A program made the position numbers and the translations under genes. Shown piece by piece: positions 35,686-44,400 of a DNA stretch of 64,000 bases. This DNA is from Candidatus Gastranaerophilales bacterium (GTDB lineage: Bacteria > Bacillota > Clostridia > Lachnospirales > Lachnospiraceae): NCBI GenBank assembly GCA_023663225.1, contig JAMPHU010000004.1:1-64000 (forward strand), in the 5' to 3' direction. Under the pieces are notes generated by a model that was given only the letters and a program-made list of their open reading frames with translations, did not search any database and was not told the DNA's origin. Numbering within the stretch: the first letter of the stretch is position 1; each line of letters begins with the position of its first letter.

Positions 35686-35893
35686 TACTTTTGGGACTTG
35701 CGGGATACAGGAGCAAAAGGTGACAGAGAATACTTTCTGTGACGTGAGTCGGATGTGGAGATGAGACTCCGGCGATGCCCGTCCAATGGCGGGCATTGCC
35801 GTGCATGAGGCTCATCGGAACGCCTATCCGGCCGTCACAGAAAGTATTCTCGGTCACCTTTTGCTCCGTCCCTAAGTGTCCCTAAGTATCCCC
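35686..35893. repeat. Palindromic repeat family C, long copy C1
   Basis: About 208 bp. Outermost arms GGGATACTT.../...AAGTATCCC, then near-perfect 35-bp arms at 35710-35744 and 35833-35867 (GGAGCAAAAGGTGACAGAGA start). Two nested inner hairpins follow (GATGAG/CTCATC and ATGCCCG/CGGGCAT). Shares the GAGAATACTTTCTG block with the short copy at 21.45 kb. Confidence 0.7.
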
Positions 35894-35917
35894 ACATCTT
35901 CCCCATACTCAAATCAC

Positions 35918-35946
35918 TTGAACCTTACGTCCGCATATATTATAAT
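35918..35946 (+). promoter_or_regulatory. Promoter of the first DUF4062-STAND gene
   Basis: TTGAAC (35918-35923), exactly 17 bp, TATAAT (35941-35946). The box, spacing and the downstream 60 nt are almost the same as upstream of the second DUF4062 gene (41409-41437). Confidence 0.75.
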
Positions 35947-36018
35947 ACAAATGTAAATACAGATGCAAATACAAAACCGAATCAAACGAAAAAAGGGTAA
36001 CAATAAGGAGACATATCC

Positions 36019-39000
36019 ATGAGAACCATCTTTGTGTCAAGCACTTTTGAGGACATGCGCTATGAACGCGACGCCATACGGAATATTACCGCGCCATCCC
36101 TGAATGAAGAGGCCAGAAAATATAGTGATGCGCTGGACTTCTGCGACCTGCGCTGGGGGATCAACACAGGCAATCTTGACACGGAGGAAGGCTTCGGAAA
36201 AACGCCCGACGTCCGTCTCAATGAAATAGAAATAGACCGCAGCCAGCCGCCTCTGGTAGTACTCCTGGGTTATCGCTGCGGCCGGATACCTGATGATGGC
36301 AGTCTTATCACAACGGCAGCAGACTGGAAACATCTGGAACTGGAAGATCTGGAAAGAAGCGTGACCGCGCTTGAGATCGAGTACGGCGTTCTCTGCGGCG
36401 AAAGGAAGCTTCAAAATACACTCTTCTATCTTCGTGAGATAGCAGGAGACGCCCCTTATGATTCCCTTACCTGGGACAGGGAATATGAAGAAAAGGTCTC
36501 CGCGCTCAAAAACAGGATCAAAAGCATCACCCGCGGGAGAGTCAAAGAGTATACCCTGACATGGAACGGCAGCGGTTTTGACGGCGTTGACGCCTTTGCA
36601 AAGATGCTTACAAAAGACATCAAATCCATGCTCCTGCCCAGATGGCGGGAAACGGAAAACCTCACCGCTTTCCAGCGGGAACGAGAAATCCACGCTGCCT
36701 ATATTCGTGAAAAGAACGCTATGTTTCGGGCAAGGCAGGCGGAAGCCGAAAAACTGATACAAGACGCCCTGTCACAACCCGTCACCGTCATCAGAGGGGA
36801 AACGGGCAGCGGCAAGAGCACGATCTTTTCCCATATGGCCACAGAACTTGAAAAGTTCGGATGGGTCATCCTCCCCTTTATTTCGAGGCTTACCGCGGGA
36901 AGCAATTCCGAAAGGGACATTATTGAGAACATCGTTTATTTTATAGAAGAAGAACTGCACCTTACCCATTACATAGACGAGACGGACGCCCAGAGTGGCG
37001 AAAAGAACACACACACTCCCGACGAGTGGGGCCAGAAGCTTGCCGAGCTGTGTTCCGCATACACAAAAACGGGGGCAAGACTGCTCGTCATGATAGACGC
37101 CGCAGACCGACTCGCCCCAAGCGGGGAATGGGGTATGCTGCATTTGATACCCGAGTCAGAAGAGATCCATCTTGTCATAACCCGCACGGTGGATCCCGAT
37201 GCTCCCGCCCACGAGGGACACTATACGCTCCGGCAGTTGGACAACGGGGACAAACTGGATGTCCTCGGCGGAATCCTCGCGGGAAACGGCGGGGAGATAG
37301 CGGAGTCTGTCATAAATGAGATATTGAAGCTGAAAACCTCCCACAATCCCCTGTACCTGTCACTGCTCGTCCGGAGGCTTCTCATGGTGAACAGGGAAGA
37401 TTTCGAGGATATCAGGAGCAAGGGCGGCCATGCGGCGGCCATAGAGCAGTACCATCTGGCGCTGATCAGAAATAAATGCCCTGATAACCTTGCCGAGATG
37501 AGCGCTGCCCTTTTAAGCGAGGCCGGAAAGCAGATCAATGAGAAGCTCGTATCCAAAGCGGCGCAATACCTTACCGTATCCAGAAAGGGGCTGCGCAGAA
37601 AGGATCTGGCCGCATTGCTGGGCGAAGAATGGTCGGATATCGACTTCTCCCACTTTGTCAACTATATGCATGACTGCTTCCTGTTCAGGGCTGACGGCCG
37701 CTATGATTTTACGCACAAGTGCATCCGCACGGGTTTCCGTGGCCAATGCGAGGATTGGGACAGGATGAACAGGGAGATTCTTGCCTGTTTCCACTCCCTG
37801 AAGACAGACGATCCTGTCAGAACGAGAGAGATCGCCTATCATGCCATCGCGGCGGACGATAAGAAACTTTTTATCGATCATATCATAAATCACTGCTATC
37901 ACTCCTACAGGCGAAGCCATACGGTTCGAGAGGTATCTGCACAGTGCCTTGCCGACAACGGCCAGTGGATCATCGACGTTCTGGAAGAAGCCAAAAAGTA
38001 TGACTCCGATGAAAAACTGTGTCGATTGGCTGATTTCTGCAATGATGAATTGAATAACGCTTTGTGGACTCTTGAAGACCGGAAAAAGCAGGAGATCAAA
38101 CTGCGCATCCTGACCGCCAATATGGAGTTTTCGGAGCATCTGTATCACAAATTGAAATCCTGCAAAGGCAAAAGAACGCTTTCCCGCAGTTATGAAACGG
38201 CTGCCGAACTCTATGAGGAACTTGGCGGCAGCGATCATTTGCGGCATGCGCTAACGCTGTATGGGAAAGGTCTGACGATCTATGAGCAGTTGGCGGAAGA
38301 ACTGGACAGTTCGGATAAAGAGAAGCTTTCCTTCCGTTATGATCAGGTTGCCCGAATTTATGAGGCGCTTGGCGAAAACGATCATTTGCGGCACGCACTG
38401 GAATTGTATGAGAAGGCTATCGCGATCAGGGAACAGTTGACAGAGAATACACTGTACGCCACCAAACAAAAAATGGAACTTGTCTCCAATTACAATAAGG
38501 CTGCCAGGATTTATGCGACACTTGGCGGCAACGATAGCCTGCGCCATATACTAAAGCTTTATGAAAAGGCTGTGATGGTGGGAGAACAACTGGCAAAAGA
38601 AATTGGCACCGCAAAAAGCAAAGGGGAACTCTCCTGCAGTTATCATAAGGTTGCCGGAATTTACGCGGTGCTTGGCAAAAACGGCAATCTGCGCCGCGCG
38701 CTGGAACTGTATGAAAAAGACCTGACGCTCAGAGAGCAGCTTGCAAAAGAGTTCGACACCGCAGAAAACAAGCGGGAGCTTTCCCTCAGTTATCACAGGG
38801 TTGCCGGAATCTATGAAAAGCTTGGGGGCAGCGACAATCTGCAGCTGGCTCTGTCGCTGTACGAAAAAAGCATGCCGATCAGGGAGCAGTTGGCGGCAGA
38901 GTTGGGCACCCCTCAGAGCAAAAAAGATCTGACCATCAGTTATCATAAGGTTACCGAGATCCGCACGGCGCTTGACTCACTGCTACAATCGCCACAATGA
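36019..39000 (+). CDS. DUF4062-STAND NTPase-TPR receptor-like protein (shorter paralogue)
   Basis: 993 residues. An N-terminal DUF4062 domain (about 1-200) opens with the conserved TIFVSSTFEDMRYERD and DFCDLRWGI. A P-loop NTPase follows, with Walker A GETGSGKST at about 260-268 and Walker B LLVMIDAAD at about 355. A winged-helix-like region ends near 580, then a helical linker. About six TPR-like units of 50 residues (about 720-985; pattern YxKVAxIYxxLGGNDNLxHALxLYEKxL) finish the protein. This domain order (sensor-like DUF4062, STAND ATPase, superstructure repeats) is shared with eukaryotic nephrocystin and NWD-type proteins. It is probably a cytosolic switch that oligomerises on ligand binding. 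Its last 18 nt overlap the convergent Sel1 gene. Confidence 0.82.
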   Translation: MRTIFVSSTFEDMRYERDAIRNITAPSLNEEARKYSDALDFCDLRWGINTGNLDTEEGFGKTPDVRLNEIEIDRSQPPLVVLLGYRCGRIPDDGSLITTAADWKHLELEDLERSVTALEIEYGVLCGERKLQNTLFYLREIAGDAPYDSLTWDREYEEKVSALKNRIKSITRGRVKEYTLTWNGSGFDGVDAFAKMLTKDIKSMLLPRWRETENLTAFQREREIHAAYIREKNAMFRARQAEAEKLIQDALSQPVTVIRGETGSGKSTIFSHMATELEKFGWVILPFISRLTAGSNSERDIIENIVYFIEEELHLTHYIDETDAQSGEKNTHTPDEWGQKLAELCSAYTKTGARLLVMIDAADRLAPSGEWGMLHLIPESEEIHLVITRTVDPDAPAHEGHYTLRQLDNGDKLDVLGGILAGNGGEIAESVINEILKLKTSHNPLYLSLLVRRLLMVNREDFEDIRSKGGHAAAIEQYHLALIRNKCPDNLAEMSAALLSEAGKQINEKLVSKAAQYLTVSRKGLRRKDLAALLGEEWSDIDFSHFVNYMHDCFLFRADGRYDFTHKCIRTGFRGQCEDWDRMNREILACFHSLKTDDPVRTREIAYHAIAADDKKLFIDHIINHCYHSYRRSHTVREVSAQCLADNGQWIIDVLEEAKKYDSDEKLCRLADFCNDELNNALWTLEDRKKQEIKLRILTANMEFSEHLYHKLKSCKGKRTLSRSYETAAELYEELGGSDHLRHALTLYGKGLTIYEQLAEELDSSDKEKLSFRYDQVARIYEALGENDHLRHALELYEKAIAIREQLTENTLYATKQKMELVSNYNKAARIYATLGGNDSLRHILKLYEKAVMVGEQLAKEIGTAKSKGELSCSYHKVAGIYAVLGKNGNLRRALELYEKDLTLREQLAKEFDTAENKRELSLSYHRVAGIYEKLGGSDNLQLALSLYEKSMPIREQLAAELGTPQSKKDLTISYHKVTEIRTALDSLLQSPQ

Positions 39001-39549
39001 AAACATGGGATCCTCCCTGCTGTGCTTTCTCGCCTTTTGTTCCCACTCTTCCGCCTTGAAACGATCCCTGGCCACTCCGCAACCGAATTTATACATATCC
39101 GCCAGAAGGGATTCCGCAACCGCATGTCCCTGCTTGGCCGCCTTTAAATACCACTCGACCGCCTTTGCATCATCCGAATCCACTCCGTAACCCATTTGAT
39201 AACAGACGCCCAGCCTGCATTGCGCGCCTGCATGACCCTGCTCGGCCGCCTTCCAGTACCACTTGACCGCCTCTTTGTCCACTCCTTCGACGCCCTCATA
39301 CAGTTCTCCCAGACGATTCTGCGCCTCCGCATTGCCCTGCTCGGCCGCCTTTTGGTACCACTCTCTGGCCCTGACCGCATCCTTCTCCACACGGCTGCCT
39401 TCCTCGTACAGCTTTCCCATTTGAAACATTGCCGGAGCATACGCACTCTCGGCAAGGCTTCGCATCGTTTCCACACCCTCCTCATAATCGGGCGTTTTCA
39501 TCAGGGCAGACGCTTCCTCATATAATTCCTCTTCCGTTTTCTCCCGCAT
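38983..39549 (-). CDS. Sel1-repeat protein
   Basis: 188 residues from the ATG at 39549, chosen because GGAGG lies 8 nt upstream; the ATG at 39564 lacks a ribosome site. It is almost all Sel1 repeats of about 36 residues (APAMFQMGKLYEEGSRVEKD, AEAQNRLGELYEGVEGVDKE, AGAQCRLGVCYQMGYGVDSDD), which make alpha-solenoid scaffolds for protein contacts. No signal peptide. It is 46 nt downstream of the RyR gene and overlaps the end of the convergent STAND gene. A third short Sel1 gene of this type lies at 49.9 kb, and a longer one at 55.1 kb. Confidence 0.85.
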   Translation of the reverse strand: MREKTEEELYEEASALMKTPDYEEGVETMRSLAESAYAPAMFQMGKLYEEGSRVEKDAVRAREWYQKAAEQGNAEAQNRLGELYEGVEGVDKEAVKWYWKAAEQGHAGAQCRLGVCYQMGYGVDSDDAKAVEWYLKAAKQGHAVAESLLADMYKFGCGVARDRFKAEEWEQKARKHSREDPMFSLWRL

Positions 39550-39594
39550 CCGCAAAGCCTCCATATCCGTTTTTCCTTATCCGTTTTCACTGTT

Positions 39595-41373
39595 TCATTC
39601 ATGTGCCAATGTCAAAGCATCCCTTACATTATCCATATCGTAGTCTTTCAGCTTGCCCGGCTCTTTCTGGGGCAGAGCGTCAAGCTCATCCCAAGGCACA
39701 AGACAGGCATGCCGCTTTTCCTTCGGGTGTTTGAGATTGCAGCCGGCCCTCTCCTCGTCAGTCAGGTCGCTTACAGGCATGCTCCTCCAGCCGTGCGCAT
39801 AATGAAAGGCGCTCCATCGCGAATGTTCGTATTGCGCGAGGAAATCCATTTTGTCTTTCTCCTCCCCCCTGCACAATTCAAATAGCGCCTTTTTATTATA
39901 GGCATCAAGATTTGCGGCGCGGTTGGACGCCTGAGTGAATGTTCCGAGTTCTTCCCATTTTGTCGTTTTATGGTTTGCTTTGCAATACTGTTCATGGGTC
40001 GCTCTGGCCTTGGCATCTATACTGCGCGCAATCAACGTCTCATAGTTTATGATCCTGTCGTTTACATCCAGAATCTTTATCTCCGGATATTGTTCCAGCA
40101 AATGTTCGATTCCCGGGCAAGGTTCATTCAATATGATGAGAATCTCAGGCCGGCGATCATATCGGCCGATTCTGTTGAAATAACGCCGGAGCTTTATCGC
40201 CGCCTCAATATTAAGCTGCGTGTCGCGGGTGGCAATGATGATCTGCTTGAAGCTGTCAATGCGCGCGCCTATGGTCTTAAAATATTCCGGCGTATGGATC
40301 CCTGTGTCCGCGAAATCGATTTGCCCGCTGCCCGCAAAATACGGGACATCGGTCAAAAATTTCTCCTTTTTAACCGACATTTCCTCGTCAAAGACCAACG
40401 CCCTGAAACTCTCCTTGCCATCCCTTGTCAGAAACGCGGCATTTTCAAAAGCGCTGAGCAAAAACTCCTGCCCTATACTGTCAAATCCGATCATGCAGAT
40501 ATCAAAAGGTTCCGTAAGATAAGGCAGATCACCGCTTTCGCTGAAAGAATGTGTCCTTTTCAACATATTGACAGGCATATACATGCACTCATTGACATTG
40601 AAATATCTCTGAACCGCGAGCTGTTCTTTTGATACCAGATATGCATCGATATGATCCATGCACATATCTTCAAAACGAATCACATCATTGTCAAGAAAAG
40701 CTGTTACAGAAATCTTCTCACTGTCCTCCCAATCATTTTGGAGCTGATAAAGGATACCCAAATTATCATATCCGGCATCGGGCAAAAGGACGATCTTATA
40801 TTTTTTATTTTTATTCAAATGTCCGAGCAGCTCTTTTTTCTCTATTCTGCAAAAATCATATAAGGAATCCGTGTCCGCAAGCGGCTGCGTCGGTATGTAT
40901 ATGATATACGGGTTTTTCACCCTGCGCCGTATGTCCGCGACAAGCAGTCCCGCGTCATCGGCTTTTCCCCGGATCACATACTGCTCTTTCTCAAAACAGC
41001 CTGTTACCCTGAGTTTCAGTTGGTTAAGCCTCCTGTTGAACAATAAAACGGCAACGAACTTTGCTGTGAGGAGCGCAGCAATAAAAGTGATGACCCAAAG
41101 CTGCGCCTGAAAGCTTACCGACATTTGATTCGCCCAGTTGATGTCGCCGCCGAAGGTGAGATATTGTACCGACATAAACATGCTTTTTCCCAATATTTTA
41201 GCTATTTCGGAAAAATTGATCACCTCTGACGAGACGGCGGTGATGACCGTCTGTGTGACCAGCACAAAAAGATAATTATACACCAGCCGAATCGTCCTTT
41301 TGAGAGATTCTGACAGCTTACGGGTCGCTAACAATAAGAGCAAGACCAATACTAAATATAACAGCAACAGCAT
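39595..41373 (-). CDS. Membrane protein with Rossmann (TrkA-N-like) and RyR domains
   Basis: 592 residues; GGAGG precedes the ATG by 7 nt. Three N-terminal hydrophobic segments (about 1-17, 30-50, 88-112), then a cytosolic part with two nucleotide-binding-like regions. The second has FDICMIGFDSIGQEFLLSA, as in TrkA-N folds. The C-terminal domain (about 505-570) has YEHSRWSAFHYAHGWR and a short loop leading to PWDELDALPQ, the signature of RyR repeats found in ryanodine receptors and in bacteria. A nucleotide-derived signal receptor at the membrane is the likely role. Divergent from the second DUF4062 gene, with which it appears to share a promoter region. Confidence 0.75.
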   Translation of the reverse strand: MLLLLYLVLVLLLLLATRKLSESLKRTIRLVYNYLFVLVTQTVITAVSSEVINFSEIAKILGKSMFMSVQYLTFGGDINWANQMSVSFQAQLWVITFIAALLTAKFVAVLLFNRRLNQLKLRVTGCFEKEQYVIRGKADDAGLLVADIRRRVKNPYIIYIPTQPLADTDSLYDFCRIEKKELLGHLNKNKKYKIVLLPDAGYDNLGILYQLQNDWEDSEKISVTAFLDNDVIRFEDMCMDHIDAYLVSKEQLAVQRYFNVNECMYMPVNMLKRTHSFSESGDLPYLTEPFDICMIGFDSIGQEFLLSAFENAAFLTRDGKESFRALVFDEEMSVKKEKFLTDVPYFAGSGQIDFADTGIHTPEYFKTIGARIDSFKQIIIATRDTQLNIEAAIKLRRYFNRIGRYDRRPEILIILNEPCPGIEHLLEQYPEIKILDVNDRIINYETLIARSIDAKARATHEQYCKANHKTTKWEELGTFTQASNRAANLDAYNKKALFELCRGEEKDKMDFLAQYEHSRWSAFHYAHGWRSMPVSDLTDEERAGCNLKHPKEKRHACLVPWDELDALPQKEPGKLKDYDMDNVRDALTLAHE

Positions 41374-41408
41374 AAAACAACCTCCACTCTCGGTATTTCA
41401 ATAATAAC

Positions 41409-41459
41409 TTGAACCCCACCACCACATATATTATAATACAAATGTAATTACAAATGCAA
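41409..41459. promoter_or_regulatory. Overlapping divergent promoters (second DUF4062 gene and RyR gene)
   Basis: Plus strand: TTGAAC (41409-41414), 17 bp, TATAAT (41432-41437). Minus strand: TTGCAT (41454-41459), 18 bp, TATAAT (41430-41435). The two -10 boxes overlap in the palindrome TATTATAATA, so the polymerase may serve only one direction at a time. Confidence 0.65.
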
Positions 41460-41497
41460 TTACAAAACTAAATCAAGCGAAAAAGGGAGACCTATCC

Positions 41498-44400
41498 ATG
41501 AAAACCATCTTTGTATCAAGCACTTTTAAGGACATGCACTATGAACGCGACGCCATAAGAGATATTACCGCACCTTCCCTGAACGAGGAAGCAAAAAAAC
41601 ACGGGGACGAGGTGGACTTCTGCGACCTGCGCTGGGGAATCAACACAGGCGACCTTGACACAGAGGAAGGCTCCAGAAAGGTGCTCGACGTCTGTCTCGA
41701 TGAGATAGACCGCAGCCAGCCGCCCATGGTGGTGCTCCTAGGGTACCGCTACGGCTGGATACCCGATGGCGACCTTATCAAAACGGCCGCAGAGAGGAAA
41801 CATCTGGAACTGGAAGACTTGGAAAAGAGCGTGACCGCGCTTGAGATCGAGTACGGCGCCCTCTGCGACAAGGAAAAGCTTGAAAATACACTCTTCTATT
41901 TCCGTGAGATAGAGGGAGACGCCCCTTCTGATTACCGGACTGAGGACAAGGCGCATGAAGAAAAAGTCTCCGCGCTCAAAAACAGGATAAAAACCATCAC
42001 CGGCGGGAATTTCAAAACATATACCCTCACATGGAACGGCAGCGACTTTGACGGCGTTGACGCCTTTGCCGATATGCTTGCGCAAGACATCAGAGAGATG
42101 CTCCTGCCCCAATGGCGGGAAACGGAGATGCTCACCGATTTCCAGCGGGAAAGGCGAACCCACGCCTCGTTTATCAGGGAAAAGAACATGATGTTCCGGG
42201 CAAGGCAGGCGGAAGCCGAAAAACTGATACAAGACGCCCTGTCGCAACCCGTCACCATCATCAAGGGCGAAGTGGGCAGCGGCAAAAGCACGCTCTTTTC
42301 CCACATGGCCACAGAGTTGGAAAAGTCCGAATGGATCATCCTCCCCTTTATTTCGGGACTCACCACGGAGAGCAACTCCGCGAGGGATATCATTGAAAAC
42401 ACGGTCTACTTTATAGAGGAAGAACTGCACCTTGAACATTACAGAGACGAGACGGATCCCCAGACCGGCAAAAAGAAAACCCACACTCCCGACGAGTGGA
42501 AGGAAAAACTCGCCGAACTGTGCTCCGCATACGCAGAGACGGGGGCAAAGCTGCTCATCATGGTGGACGCCGCAGACCAGCTCACCCAGAGCGAGGAGAG
42601 GGACAGACTTGATTTTGTCCCCTTGTCCGTGTCGGAAAAGATTCATTTTGTCATGACCTGCACAACGGATTTCAAGACTCCCGTCTGGAGGGACGTCTAT
42701 ACGCTTCAACATCTGAACAATGAGGATAAACGGGATGTCATAGACGGGATCCTGGCAAGGAACGGCAGGGAACTCTCGCAGCCTGTCATAAATAAGATGT
42801 TGGAACTGGAGGCCTCCCACAACCCGCTGTATCTGTCCCTGCTCGTCCAGAGACTTCTCATGATGAACAGGGAAGATTTCGCAGCCATCAGGAGCCAGGG
42901 CGACGGTATGGCGGCCATAGAGCAGCACCAACTGGAGCTGATCAAAAATAAATGCCCTGACGGCCTTGACGAGATGAGCGCCGCCCTTTTGAGCGAGGCG
43001 GGGAAACGGATCAATGAGAAACTCATATCCAAAGCGGCACAATACCTTGCCGCATCCAGGAGCGGCCTGCGCAGAAAGGATCTGGCCGCATTGTTGGGCG
43101 GGGAATGGTCGGAGATCGACTTCTCCCATTTTGTAAATTATATGTATGACTGCTTCCTGCTGCGGGATGACGGCCGCTATGATTTTACGCACAAGAGCAT
43201 ACGGGCGGGTTTCCGCAGCCGTTGCGAGGATCTGGATGGGGTAAACAGGGAGATCCTCGAATACTTCAAGTCCCTTAAGGCGGATGACCCTGTCAGAGTG
43301 AGCGAGATCATCTATCATGTCATTGCGGCGGATGATAAGAAGTTTTTTGTCGATTATAGCGTAAAGCATTTATACAGACCCTATACCAAGAGTTGTGCGG
43401 CCCGCGATGTATACGCACAGTGCATGGCCGACAACGGCCAATGGATCATTGCTGTCTTTGAGGAAGCCAAAAAGTATGAAGCTGATGAAGAACTACTAGG
43501 TAATTTGACTCTTTTCTGCAATAGTGAACTGTATAATGCCTTTGGGGGGAGTCAGAAGGAGCTGGAAACCAGCCTGTCCATCCTGACTGCTAATCTTGAT
43601 CTTTCGGAATACCTATACCGCAAATTGAAATCCAATACAAGCATGTGGTATTCTTTCATCAGCTATAATATGGTTGCAGGAATCTATGAGACACTTGGCG
43701 GTAACAACAACCTAAAACTGGCACTGGAGCTGTGTGAAAAAGGCCAGACGATCGCTGAACTACTGGTGAATGAGTCCGGCACCACCGCCACCGTGGGCAA
43801 AGAGAATCTTTCCATCAGTTATGCCCAAGCTGCAAGAATCTATGAGGCACTTGACGGCAGCGACAACCTGATGCACGCTCTGGAGCTTTATAGGAAAGCT
43901 CTGGCGATCAGTGAACAACTGGCTGAAGACCCGAACTCCACCCAGAACAAGAGCGATGTTTCCTGCAGATATGATGGGGTCGCAGGAATCTATGAGAAAC
44001 TTGGCGGTAACGACAACCTAAAACTGGCCTTGGAGTTGTATGAAAAGAGTCAGACGATCGATGAACAACTGGTGAATGAGCTCGGCACCACCCAAAGCAA
44101 AAGGAATCTTTCCAGCGACTATAGTAAAGTTGCAAGAATCTATAGAAAACTTGGCAGCATTGACGACCTGATGCACGCGCTGGAACTGTGTAGAAAGGCT
44201 CTTGCGATCAATGAACAACTGGCTGAGAAACTGAACGCCACCCAGAGCAAACGCACGCTTTCCATCAATTATAGCGATATTGCAGGAATCTATGAGACAC
44301 TTGGCGGTAACGACAACCTGATGCGCGCTCTGGCGCTGTATGAAAAGAGCCTGACGATTGATGAACAACTGGCGAAAGAACTAGGCACCAACCGGAGCAA

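Noticed and set aside
41738-43369. 543-codon minus-strand frame opposite the second DUF4062 gene
   Set aside because: Arises from codon bias of the STAND gene; the same shadow recurs in the paralogue.
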